DNA from: Thinopyrum elongatum
Lineage: Eukaryota > Streptophyta > Magnoliopsida > Poales > Poaceae
Length of the DNA stretch: 64,000 nt
Assembly: GCA_011799875.1 (NCBI GenBank)
Contig: CM022301.1
Span: 11,923,570-11,987,569 of the forward strand
Direction: 5' to 3'
Shown one piece after another: positions 1-10,639 of the stretch. Both the position numbers and the translations under genes were made by a program. The notes under the pieces are model-generated. The model was given only the letters and a program-made list of their open reading frames with translations, did no database searches and was not told the DNA's origin. Positions within the stretch are counted from its first letter, which is position 1. Each line of letters starts with the position of its first letter.

Positions 1-355
1 CTTCATTATTTTCAGTAGCTTCCCAAATCCGTTATCGGATACACCATTGTCTGCCTTCCATTGCACCAATTCTAGTGTGGTACCGAGTTTTGTGTTGGCA
101 TCTTCGCAATTTGGGTACAACCCTTTTTTATGATCCTCTAACATGCGATCGAACTTCAACTTCTCCCTTTCACTTTGGCATTCTCTCTGTGCATCAACAA
201 TGACCCGACGAAGATCATCATCGGGCACATCGTCTGGTTCCTCTTGATCTTCAGCTTCCCCCATTGCAGTATCACCGTATTCAGGGGGATAGTTCTCATC
301 ATCCTCTTCTTCTTCGTTGTCTTCCATCATAACCCCTCTTTCTCCGTGCTTGGTC
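1..355 (-). pseudogene. TNP2-type CACTA transposase, part downstream of the LTR insertion
   Basis: Read on the minus strand from 355 towards 1, the sequence encodes an acidic linker (runs of Glu/Asp with 'NYPPEYGDTAMGEAEDQEEP') followed by 'LYPNCED', a conserved stretch of plant TNP2 transposases ahead of the catalytic region. The frame is open to the window edge, so the catalytic domain lies outside. It continues the N-terminal piece at 2542-2744: if the solo LTR and one copy of the CAAAC duplication are ignored, the frame passes straight across the junction. The transposase would bind element ends and cut and paste the DNA. It is inactive here because of the LTR insertion and an upstream frameshift. 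Confidence 0.8.
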
Positions 356-360
356 CAAAC

Positions 361-2536
361 TGTAGGAGATATGCCCTAGAGGCAATAATAAATGTTATTG
401 ATTATCTCCCTGTTCATAATTAGGTTTATGTTCCATGCTATAACTGCTATGGTTCTCAAGTCTGCAAATAAAACGAGGCTCGGAGGAAGACTCATATGCA
501 CGTGTGGAATAATAAACGGTAATATGTATTCCTAGTCTGGCCTCTAAGACTAGCTCAAGTATTGCATGATGGTTCTGTTTTCCTGATCATGGGCATGTCT
601 ATGCCAGCAATTTTGAGGGCACAGTGTTAGAAGAACATTTGTGTTGAATCGACCCAAATTGATGTTATGCTATGAGTTACATTCGTCACATATTAATGGT
701 TAATAACACAGAGATGGTTAATGTTTGCAAAATTCCTTAGACCATGAGAGTGTCGAGTTTCTTCATACTTGCTTCATGAACTTTGGGGTTTGTTAAACGT
801 CATCCGTAAATGGGTGGCTATTACGGCTGCTTACGGGTTCATGGAAAAGTGTGTCAAGTAACTTGATAGCTCGAGATTGGGATTTGCTCCTCCGACGATG
901 GAGAGATATCTCTGGGCCCTCTCGGTGTTACGGTATCCATCATCGTCTGGCCAGACACTTTGTGATTTGATCACAGGGATGCCGGAACACGGTAACGAGA
1001 AAAGAGAACAATACCGGTAACGAGGTAACTGGCATAGTGGACAAGTTGTTGATCCACGGAAATGCCTACATGTCTAACCTCGGGTATTTGTAACATATCG
1101 TGAAGCAACAGGAATAGCACACGGCAACTGGAGGTTCACTTGAATATTCATTCGTGTGGGTATAGGGGTCAATATGGGTGTCCACGGCTCCGATGTTGAT
1201 CATTGATCGGAAGGTGTTCCGTGTCATGTCTATACTTCACCGAACCTATAGGGTCACACGCTTAAGGGTCATCTATCTGCTGAATACTAGACAGGGAGTC
1301 TGAGAGAAAATCACCGAAAAGTTTCGGAGACAACGGAAGAGTTCCGGAGAGAGAACACTGAAAAAGTTTCGGTAAAACCGAAAAGTTGTTTCGGATAAAA
1401 CCATTGATCCAAAAAGGTTTCGGCAAGCACCGGGAATGTTTTGGAGGTTGCCAGATTGGTCTGGTAATTTCTGGAATTTTTCTGGAGAAAAAACCGAAAA
1501 AAAAGTTTCGGAGCTGCCGGAGTTGTTTACCGGGTAAACAAAGATGGTTTTAAATTAAACCACCATACTGGAAATGTTCCAGAGCGCGTCCAGATAATTT
1601 TAGAGGGTGCCGGAAATGTTCTGGGACCTTCTGGAATTTTTCAGAAATAATAGTCGCGGAAAACATCCTGTCCCAGCGTGAGGGGACAAGATCCCACGGA
1701 TCGTGGGGGCTGTTTTTGGGCTGTTTTTGGGGGGGCCCCCTTTGGGAGCAGCCCCCTTGTGGCTGGACAAAATGTTGGGGGGGGGGCCCCATGGTGGGGG
1801 GCAGCCCCCACAAATGGTGGAGAGTGTTGGGAGGAAGGTGGGGCCCCATGGGGGAACACCATGGACAAGGGAACATGTTTTTCCCTTGTTTGGTGGGAAC
1901 ATGTTCTCCTTGTTTTGTGGGAACATGTTTTCCCCATGTTTAGTGGGCTGAATTTTCAGCCCCCTCCACCCCTTCCACCACTATATAAGGAGGAGGAGAG
2001 GTGCTCTCCAACTCCACTCCAACTCTCTCACACAAGCCATGCATGATCTGGCATTCTCTCTCCCTCCCACGAAATAGTTTCGTAGTGCCGAAAGGCTGTC
2101 TGGGTTCCGGTGGGAACTAGTTCTGGACGGCGAAGCCCTGCCGGATAGATGGCACCGTATGTGTGCAACCCCGTAGAGAGGTCGTAGTTTCGTCCTTTTG
2201 CCCGAGGGGCTGTCCGAGTGTCCTCCCGAAGGGCTGTCCGAGTGACGGTCCGAGTTCTGTGAGTCCTCCCGAAGGGCTGTCCACGACACCGTCCGGGGGA
2301 CTGTCCGACCGCCTCCCGGAGGGCTGTCCGAGTGGCGGATGAGGGAGTACATCCTCACGGTTGGGAGGTTGTAAATCCTAGCTGCGGGGATCTGCACCGA
2401 CGATCGTCATCGACTCTACTTCCGCTGCGCTACGAGTCGGTAACGAAAATGATCAAACCTTGTATGCAGTCTCCATAGTGGTCCTGGGCTGGTGCGTAGG
2501 TCGGAAATTTTTTGTTTTCTACTGCGTTACCCTACA
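361..2536 (+). mobile_element. Solo LTR (2,176 bp, long-LTR retrotransposon, Copia-like)
   Basis: It begins TGTAGG and ends CCTACA, a perfect 6-bp inverted terminus with the canonical TG...CA ends. It is flanked by the 5-bp target duplication CAAAC at 356-360 and 2537-2541. There is no internal retroelement coding sequence, so this is a solo LTR left by LTR-LTR recombination. The opening 'ATATGCCCTAGAGGCAATAATAAA' resembles BARE/Angela-type Copia LTRs of Triticeae, but the rest differs, so the family is uncertain. The 1270-1660 stretch is rich in 'GAAAAGTTTCGG'-like short repeats, and 1700-1970 has G- and C-runs that create meaningless overlapping ORFs. Confidence 0.9.
1982..1989 (+). promoter_or_regulatory. 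TATA box of the solo LTR
   Basis: TATATAAG occurs within the LTR, followed by a purine-rich stretch and a pyrimidine-rich 'CTCCAACTCC' tract. This is the expected place for the U3/R promoter of a retrotransposon LTR on the plus strand. With no body attached it could only drive read-out transcription into the CACTA transposase fragment, in antisense. Confidence 0.5.
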
Positions 2537-2541
2537 CAAAC

Positions 2542-2744
2542 ATTATAGTGTGACATGAAACCCTTCTCAAGCAGGTGGATGTGAAGGGTTTTCGAGGAAG
2601 AGTGATCCTTCGTATTCCCACAGAAAATACATGGACAATACATAAAACCATTTTGCTTGTTTGCCTCAGCCACTTTGAGAAATTTATGCAGGCCCTCAAT
2701 ATACTCAGAGGTGCGTCGGCACTGTACATCCATTGCCGGTTCAT
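2542..2744 (-). pseudogene. TNP2-type CACTA transposase, N-terminal part
   Basis: The minus strand encodes a start resembling Triticeae TNP2 proteins (MNRQWMYSAD at 2744), then, in another frame, 'SEYIEGLHKFLKVAEANKQN', 'YCPC' and 'KTLHIHLLEKGFM'. The Cys-Pro-Cys and His positions fit the transposase-associated N-terminal zinc-binding domain of TNP2 (PF13963-type). A small deletion near 2710 (about 4 bp compared with the usual family sequence) shifts the frame after the first ten or so residues, so the gene was damaged independently of the LTR insertion. The continuation is at 355-1 beyond the solo LTR. Confidence 0.8.
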
Positions 2745-2963
2745 CTGCGTGCATTATATAATTAAGTGTATCAAAAACCATTACAGAACATCATGAATAG
2801 AGAAGTGACCAAATTAATACAAGTACATTAAAACCAAAGTACAGTAGTGATCAAATGTTATTACTGAAAAAATAAATACATAAAGTTCATACATAGTTCT
2901 CATAGAACAACATATAGCTCTCTGGAGCATCTAATTAAAACATACAATGAAACTAGCATATAA

Positions 2964-3266
2964 CTATGTAAAACATTTAAATGCAACAACAAATGCAATC
3001 ATAATTGCAACTAAGGTAACAATTGATCCAACAACATAATGATACGAGGCCTCATTTTGAATGGTATATTTTCTAATCTTTCTAATCTTCAAGCGCATTG
3101 CATCCATCTTGATCTTGTGATCATCGACGACATCAGCAACATGCAACTCCAAATCCATCTTCTCCTCCTCAATTCTTTTCAATTTTTTCTTTAAGTAATT
3201 GTTTTCTTTTTCAACTAAATTTAACCTCTCGATAAGAGGGTCGGATGGAATTTCGGGTTCACATAC
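2964..3266 (-). CDS. CACTA-associated small protein: coiled coil with C-terminal membrane segment (partial exon)
   Basis: The minus-strand frame from about 3266 encodes a charged heptad-like region with 'LNLVEKENNYLKKKLKR' and 'MDLELHVADVVDDHKIKM', and ends in a hydrophobic segment ('VGSIVTLVAIMIAFVVAF') two or three residues before the stop at 2964. Similar short proteins lie next to TNP2 in other Triticeae CACTA elements; I recall the family but know no function. The upstream exon boundary is unclear because a stop lies just upstream of 3266, so the true start or splice acceptor is not resolved. It sits about 220 bp upstream of the transposase start on the same strand. Confidence 0.5.
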   Translation of the reverse strand, partial: VCEPEIPSDPLIERLNLVEKENNYLKKKLKRIEEEKMDLELHVADVVDDHKIKMDAMRLKIRKIRKYTIQNEASYHYVVGSIVTLVAIMIAFVVAFKCFT

Positions 3267-3980
3267 CTCCTAGATAAAAACATCTATGTCATGTTGGTCA
3301 GCATAATTGGCATAAACACTAAATGAAACAAATAGTAATAAAAGATAATATACCACATCCGAATCATAGACAGGACAAGGGCTGACGGGGGTGGATACCA
3401 AAACCATGGCACTATATAATAACAAACAATAATAAAAGTAAGAAAATTATACAAGTATCTATCTAAATCATACAAGTAAGATTTTTTTTTCTTTTAAAAA
3501 TAAGATAAGAACAAGAGGCTCACCACGGTGGTGCCGGAGACGAGATCGGCGTGGGCGATCGACGGCGGTGAGGACGGGGATGGCACCCTACACATGTGCA
3601 GACTCTAAGAAGTTAATTTCAGCTCAAATTGTGCATATAAATCAAAAGAACTCCCACATACACTCCTCCACTAAAACCCACAGACCACTCTACTTCTACA
3701 GCATTTGAAATGAGCTAAACTAGCAGTGAGAGATGAAAAGATCAGGTTGCTAAACTTTTAGAACACTTGTGTAGTTGGTGCACCGCCAAACCTACACAAA
3801 TCTTGGGGAAAATGTAGCTTGGAGGTCGAGCTTGGAGAGGAGAAAGCTTAAATGTGGCTCCGGCATTTCATCGAACACCTCATGTGCATACGAGGTGAGA
3901 ACAGAGAGCAGCACACCTCCCACACGCCGGCCAGCCAAAAAACAGAGGAGTGAGCGGGCAGGGGCGAGCATATATATATA
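3267..3980. other. CACTA #1 noncoding 5' region
   Basis: AT-rich and then mixed sequence between the accessory ORF and the subterminal repeats. I see no gene. An AT run 'ATATATATATATA' near 3970 marks the start of the subterminal region. Confidence 0.5.
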
Positions 3981-4167
3981 TAGGAATCTCTTTAGTCCCG
4001 GTTGGTGGCTATAACAGGGACATAAGACTGACCTTTAGTCCCGGTTCCAGCCACCAACCAGGACTAAAGGGGCGGCGCCAGGAGCAAGGCCCTTTAGTCC
4101 CGGTTTGTGTCTGGAACCGGGACCAAAGGGGTTAGATGAACCGGGACTGGTGCCTGCCGAGGCCCAG
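3981..4167. repeat. CACTA #1 subterminal repeats ('TTTAGTCCCGGTT')
   Basis: Copies of 'TTTAGTCCCGGTT' and its complement 'AACCGGGAC(T/C)AAAG' alternate in both orientations at about 3990, 4035, 4065, 4091, 4117 and 4138. Such arrays are the binding sites of CACTA accessory proteins and mark the element end. The array is cut at 4167 by the Gypsy insertion and resumes at 11988. Confidence 0.8.
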
Positions 4168-4180
4168 TGATACGTCTCCA
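4168..4180 (+). repeat. Remnant of the 5' LTR (13 bp)
   Basis: TGATACGTCTCCA matches the LTR start at 10640 (TGATACGTATCCG) with two differences and is followed directly by gag-region sequence. The rest of the 5' LTR, the primer-binding site and the leader are deleted, so this copy cannot be transcribed from its own 5' promoter. Confidence 0.75.
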
Positions 4181-4189
4181 CATGCTATT

Positions 4190-6876
4190 ATAAGTAAACT
4201 TCCAACACCACCACATGCTATTAATCCTGACATGTCGCAAGTTATTGATGATGCTACGTCTGCTATGAATGATATTTATGATGATGCTAGTGCCTTGGTT
4301 GATCATAATGTGCCACTAGGTGAATTTCTTGATGAACAAATTGCTAGAACTAAAGCTCTTGAGAATGCTGAAACTGATGAAATTGTTGAAACTGATGAAA
4401 AGCTTGAAACTAAAAATCTTGAAACACCTATTAGAACTAGTCCTCCTAGATATGAATTGCCAAAGGTACCGGAAAGTTATGTTATGGATGAGGAGACAAC
4501 TAGAGACGTTCTTGCTTGCAAAGATAGAGATGAACTTAAGAAATTATTATGCAAACTGAAAGAAAAATCTTTGAATGCTAAAATGAAATGTGATCCTCAG
4601 TTTGCTACTTCACCTATCTTTGTTAATGATAAGGATTATGAATTCTCTGTCGACCCAGAGTTAATTACTTTGGTTGAATGTGATCCTTTCCATGGTTATG
4701 AAACTGAAACTGTTGTGGCACATCTTACTAAGTTGAATTACATAGCCACCCTTTTTGCTCATGAGGAGAAAATTTGCTATTATTATATTCTCAAATTATT
4801 TTCGGTCTCATTAAAGGGTGATGCTAAAGCTTGGTACAATACTCTTGCTCCTGGTTGTGTGCGTAGTCCCCAGGATATGATTTATTACTTCTCTGAAAAA
4901 TATTTCCCTACTCATAGGAAACAAGCTGCCTTACAGGAAATATTTAACTTTGTGCAAATTGAAGAAGAGTCTCCCACAAGCTTGGGGGAGGATTCTCCAA
5001 TTGCTTAATGCTTTGCCTGATCATCCTCTAACGAAAAATGAAATACTTGATATCTTCTATAATGGACTAACCGATGCTTCTAGGGATTTCCTAGATAGTT
5101 GTGCTGGTTGTGTTTTCAGGGAACGAACTATTGGGCAAGCTGAAGAATTATTGAATATCAAATTGAAAAATTATGATGATTGGACTCTTCCTGAACCAAT
5201 GCCTAAACCCACTCGGAAGAAGAGGGGTATCTTATATCTCAGTCCTGAAGATATGCAAGAGGCAAAGAAATCTATGAGAGAAAAAGGTATTAAAGCTGAG
5301 GATGCCAAAAATTTACCTCCTATTGAAGAAATACATGGGCTTGATAGACCACCACCACCCAAGGTGGTAGAGGTAAATTCTTTAATGAAATTCAATGATA
5401 ACGATAATCCTCACAATCTGCACCCTAGCCAATGCCTTTATGAGTTTGAAAATTACATTAGAATGCAAGATCATTTCAATGCAAATGTTATGAAACAATT
5501 GAAATACAATTCTGATATGATTGCTCGCTTGAGTGACTTGTTATTTAGAATCTCAAATGATGTTAGAGGTGTGGGAAAGCATGCTTCTATGGTTCAAACT
5601 CAGTTAGAACAAGTTGCTAAATCTCAAAGATAGTTGTTAGATGAAATGAATAATAATATCAATGATCATGCTGTTAGAGTAATGACTAGAGGAGGTAGGA
5701 TGACTCACTTTGTCCCGAGGGACACCCAAAAAGAATTGAACAAGACTCTCAAAGGATTAACACTGATGCACCTAGTCCTTCTAAAAAGAAAAAGAAGAAG
5801 AAAAATGATAGGACTTTGCATGCCTCTAGTGAACCTGAAGTAGAAAAACCTCCTGAAAATGATAATGACGTTTCCATCTCTGATGCTGAAACTCAATCTG
5901 GTAGTGAACACTCACCTTTTGATAATGAAAAAGATAATGATGAGGTTCGTGAAGATACTCAAACAAATAATAAAGAACCAGACAATGATGTTGAGATAGA
6001 ACCAGCAGTTGATCTTGATAACCCACAACCCAAGAATAAAAGATATGATAAAAGAGACTTTGTTGCTAGAAAACACGGTAAGGAAAGTGAACCATGGGTT
6101 CAAAAACCTATGCCCTTTCCACCTAAGTCAACTAAAAAGAAAGATGATGAAGAATTTGAACGCTTTGCTGAAATGCTGAGGCTAGTCTTTCTGCGTACTC
6201 GCTTGACTGATATCTTGAAAATGCCTCCTTATGCAAAGTACATGAAAGACATCATCACCAATAAGAGAAAAATACCGGAAGCTAAAATATCCACCATGCT
6301 TACTAATTATACTTTTAAAGATGGAGTACCTAAAAAATTGGAGATCCGGAAATACCAACTATACCTTGCTCCATCAAAAGAAATTATGTGAAAACTGCTT
6401 TATGTGATTTGGGAGCTGGTGTTAGTGTTATGCCTTTCTCTTTATATAAAAGACTTGATTTGAATAAACTCACACCTACTGAAATATCTTTGCAAATGGC
6501 TGACAAATTAACTGCCATACCTATCGGTATTTGTGAGGATGTGCCCATTGTTGTTGCCAATGTTACTATTTTGACTGACTTTGTTATACTTGAGATGCCC
6601 GAGGACGACAACATGTCGATTATCCTTGGTAGACTCTTCTTGAATACTGCAGGGGCTGTTATTGATTGCAATAAAAGCAAGGTCACTTTTCATATCAATG
6701 GTAATGAGCATACGGTGCACGTTCCGAAGAAACAATTCCAAGTGAATGGTATTAATGTTATTGAAAAATCTCCGATAATCACTATTGGAAGTTTTCAACT
6801 ACCTCTACCTACTGTTAAAAAGAAATATGAAATGCTTATTGTTGGGGACATTCATATCCCCTTTGAGGTAACTTAG
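4190..6876 (+). pseudogene. Gypsy gag-protease polyprotein, multiply broken
   Basis: A gag region (about 4190-5700) contains 'FHGYETETVVAHLTKLNYI' and 'LKGDAKAWYNTL', the capsid-like signature of Ty3/Gypsy gag. It is followed by an acidic, Ser-rich linker and a retropepsin-like domain (6388-6876) with 'CDLGAGVSVMP', an Asp-Leu-Gly-Ala version of the active site, and 'SIILGRLFLNTAGA'. The frame is broken by a shift near 4970, a TAG at 5631-5633, a shift near 5715 and a shift near 6343. The first ATG at 4136 lies in CACTA sequence, so the apparent long ORF 4136-5008 is a chimera of transposon and gag. No polymerase follows. Not expected to yield a working product. Confidence 0.85.
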
Positions 6877-7658
6877 TGTTTTACGAAAGTTCTTCAGTTT
6901 CATGCTAATCGAAAGTGGTTGTTAATAAGACTTGATCAACCTTATTAATGGATCATTTTTGAGAGGTATGAAGTTGATGAATTTAGGGAGCACTACCTTT
7001 TGTCCCTACCTTTTGTTTCTTGTTTTTATTAGTTAAATAAAATGAAATGCCATGTTTTGTCTGTTTTCTGAATTTCCCGTGCAATAAAAAAATGACCCAA
7101 AAATAAAAGTTCTCAGAATGCTCTGAAAATTTAATACGATTTTTTTCTGAATATTTAAGAATTTTTGGTGCAAATAACATCAGAGGGAGGTGCACCAGGT
7201 GGGCACAACCCACCTGGGCACGCCAGGCGCGCCCAGGTGGGTTGTGGTCCCCACATGGCCCCCCTCACTTATCTCTCTATACCACATCACCATCTACCTC
7301 CAGAAAAAATCACCATTGCTCTCTCTCTCTCTCTCTCTCGTGTTCTTGCTCTCAAACCCGCGGATTTCGATCTCTTTGCTCAAAGCTCCGTTTCCGAAAC
7401 TGTTTCGGGGGACTGTTGCTTGGTATGTGACTCCTCCGTTTGTCCAATTAGTTTTTGCTTTAGTAGTTTATATTTTGAATAATTAGTTACTCTTGGTGCT
7501 GCTGTAGATGAGCTTGCATGTTGAATTCTTAGAGTTCTAAGTAGTTTGAATGCTTGCTATGTCCTCTATGCATACCCATGAGTAGTTACTACCAATCTTG
7601 TGAAGTTTTGTTGACAAATTTTTGTCACCCAATTTTTTTTAGAAAATTGTACGTGAAT
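6877..7658 (+). other. Retroelement spacer with LTR-like stem and CT microsatellite
   Basis: No gene. It holds a G/C-rich palindromic block 'GGTGGGCACAACCCACCTGGG ... AGGTGGGTTGTGG' (about 7195-7245), like those in the LTRs of this family, and a (CT)n run at about 7319-7340. The resemblance to LTR sequence hints that the leader of the second ORF derives from an LTR-like promoter region. Confidence 0.5.
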
Positions 7659-8580
7659 ATGATGAACCTCTTTGGAAGGAGTTCTTCGAGGAGGAGATCC
7701 TCAGAGGCATCTGCTAGTAGCAGCTCCGCTCGTCGGTCTTATGTTGAACCAAGTGAAAGTTCCATACGTGATGCCACCACCAAAACATGCTTATGGTCAT
7801 GCAACGATTATATGGTGAGTGTGGGCATTAAGGAAGAATTTGAGCAATATGTTCACAATGCCGAACTCGGTCCCTACATTTAAGATAAGTGCAACCAACA
7901 CCTCACTCTCACTGAATCATTTGTCAAAGGATTTAAATTCCATCCCCGTGAGTCTAGGGTGTTATTTAAACTGTATGAGAATCCATTCACCATATCTTTA
8001 GAGAGATTTGCTCACCACTGCAAAATCCCATTCGGGGGTTCGCTTGACGAACTGCCAAGGTCTGAGTTTGAGATATTCTTGACTAGTCTTTGCTATGGTG
8101 AGACTAGGGGAGTGACGCAAGGTAGAATAAAAAGCATTTATTTTCTCGCAATCCAGTACTTCGCTTTATTTAACGGAAAATGCATTGTAGGCAAACAAGA
8201 TTGTAGTACACTCTGTGCTCCAAACTTGAGCCTCATACGCACCGCTCTCACTGGTGACAAGAGTTATAACCTTGGAGTGATTGTTGCACGCAGGTTGCAA
8301 CACAACACTGTACTTAGACTTTGATGCTATGAAACGTCATAAGATCCTTAGGGTTTAACCCCATAATTTCACCTATAAGCTTTTGTTTAATAAAAGTTCC
8401 GTTGTGGACACATATTTGCCTGCACCTGCTCTCTTTGATGTTCACAGTAGGGGAAGATATTATGTTCTTGAGAGCGAGGCCCGAGCTCATAACGCGACAG
8501 TTGTGGCCGCACGGCAGGCTGAGGTGTCCGCACCGAGAGCCTCCGTGAGCTATCACTCTGACCATTATGCAGGCTACTGA
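7659..8580 (+). pseudogene. Second retroelement ORF ('putative plant transposon protein' type)
   Basis: It starts MMNLFGRSSSRRRSSEAS, a Ser/Arg-rich N-terminus, then reads through an in-frame TAA at 7881-7883 into a domain with 'LFKLYENPFTISLERFAHHC' and 'GRIKSIYFLAIQYFALF', and, after more shifts past 8324, ends with 'YLPAPALFDVHSRGRYYVLE' and a stop at 8580. This arrangement matches the second ORF of non-autonomous Athila/Sabrina-like elements of Triticeae; its function is unknown. It replaces the polymerase in these elements. Broken by at least one stop and one frameshift. Confidence 0.7.
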
Positions 8581-10625
8581 CTGATTACCAAGTTAGGCCA
8601 AAAGCCTAAGCTTGGGGGAGTACGTATTTCCACCGACATTACATTCATGTTTACACATTTCATTTCAGTTGTTGGTGTCCACACTCTTTCATTGTATTAT
8701 CCATGCTAGATTTATTTTCTAGTTTTCTTCTTGTGTGTTTGAAAAACTTTGAGAAAATACAAAAATATTTCCTGCTTCTTTTTGATTTTTCTTTCTAGGG
8801 TAGTTAGCTGTAGTATCTAAAAAGAAAACCCAAAAAGATTTCCTTGTTCTTCTTTTGTTTGTTGGGAGCTTTCCCGTGTATATAGTTTTTCTTGTTTTGT
8901 TTTCCTCTCTTTAATTTGCTATCTTTCGGAAAACCAAAAACTCCAAAAATATTTCAGTGTGTTTCTCTGAATTTCTTTTCTTTTTTGAGTCATACCGAGG
9001 AGAAGACCACGATGAAAATGTTGAGTGGCTCTCATACGCATTATTGTTGATCTAACAAAGAGCCCATATTACCTTGTCTTCTCCTTTTGAATATTTTTTT
9101 TGCAGATTCCAGCTTAGTCCACGACACTCTTGCACTATTATTATTTTCAGATTGTTCGGTCATGCAAGTGAAAGGCAATAATGACGATATTCGATGAACT
9201 GGCCGTGGCAGAGAGAAACGGGTATGAACTCGACTTGTTCTATTTTTGTAAATATGTTTAACCTAGTACCCATGATTCAGCCTATTATGATCAAACATGT
9301 TTGCAATGACAATTAGATATTATAGTTTCTCATTCCATGCATAAGTAGCTAGGAGTGGATAATGATTTATCTTGGATGTCAACATTGCGTTAAAATGATT
9401 GTGATGTAGTATGATGATATGGTATCCTCCTCTGAATGTTCGAGTGGCTTGACTTGGCACATGTTCATGCATGCAGTTGAATCAAAACCAACATAGCCTC
9501 AATGATATTTATGTTCATGGTGTTCATATCCTACTCATGCTAGTATCCAATGTTACTTATGCATAATGCATGTTCATGACCGTTGTTGCTCTCTAGCTGG
9601 CCGCTTCTCAACCTATTTGCTAGCCTTCACCTGCACTAAGCAGGAATTCTGCTTGTACATCAAAAACCTGAAACCCAAGTTATTCAAGATGAGTCCACCA
9701 TATCTACCTATATGCGGTATTACCCTGCCGTCCTAAGTAATTTTGCATGTGCCACCTCTAAAAACTTCAAATAAATATCCTTTTTATGTGCCTGGATTGT
9801 TCATAGAGCGACATGAGGTAGTCAGTATCTTCCATGCTAAGCGGGTTATTCTCATGATGAGTGTTTTTTCACTCATCATTGCATGAGTGGGGCGGTAATA
9901 GGGATTCCCAGTCCCAAACTGCAAAAAGAATAGAGCTTACAAATAATCCAACAAAACTCCTACGGAGTAGTAACCTTTACTTTATCGCTTGGGAACCGCC
10001 GCTAATGTGTTTAGCATGGAAGATACCGATAACTGATGGTCGTGAAGTAAACAAGAAGGGTGCATCTCTCAAAAATTTCATTTGCCTCTGTTTTAAAAAC
10101 TTGAGCTCTGGCACCGCTGCAAATCACTGCTTCCCTCTGCGAAGGGCCTATCTATTTACTTTTATGTTGTGTCATCACCTTCTAAAATAAGCGCCAGAAC
10201 CTAAGAGCACTGCTGTCATGCTCATGCATTGTGTATAGCTAATGTTGGGTGAATCATGACTGGATCTTTTCTACCATGAATTACAATGTTTAGTCACTGC
10301 TTGAACTTTGGAGGTGCTCTGCATTTATGTTTTGCAGTCTCAGAAAGGGCTAGTGAGATACAACTATTGTCATATTATATCATGGTTGTTTTGACAACGT
10401 GTTGTTGTTTGAGATATCTTATTATTACTCCCTAGCTGATTATGTCATTGATATGAGTTAATATAATTTTTAAGAGTTATTATCGACATGGTTAGTTAAA
10501 ATCTTGGCTGAAAACCTGGGTACTGTTTAAGCTTAATTATGCAAACAAGAGCAAAAGAGTTCATAAAAGTTTTTCTTTTTTACTTTCAGTTTATCAACTA
10601 AATTGCTTGAGGACAAGCAAAGGTT
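8581..10625 (+). other. Noncoding internal region of the Gypsy element
   Basis: No gene. It includes a polypurine-like motif 'AAGCTTGGGGGAG' at about 8608-8620 just after the second ORF, which repeats the true polypurine tract at 10626, and the family-typical 'GAGGACAAGCAA' just before the 3' end. Confidence 0.6.
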
Positions 10626-10639
10626 TAAGCTTGGGGAGT
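10626..10639 (+). other. Polypurine tract
   Basis: TTAAGCTTGGGGAGT lies directly before the 3' LTR start, where the plus-strand DNA primer is expected. The same motif recurs in the element at 50084-56799 in reverse orientation. Confidence 0.7.

Noticed and set aside
1550..2397. Several overlapping ORFs on both strands rich in Pro/Gly/Trp
   Set aside because: They come from G- and C-runs in the solo LTR; composition is low-complexity and frames overlap on both strands.
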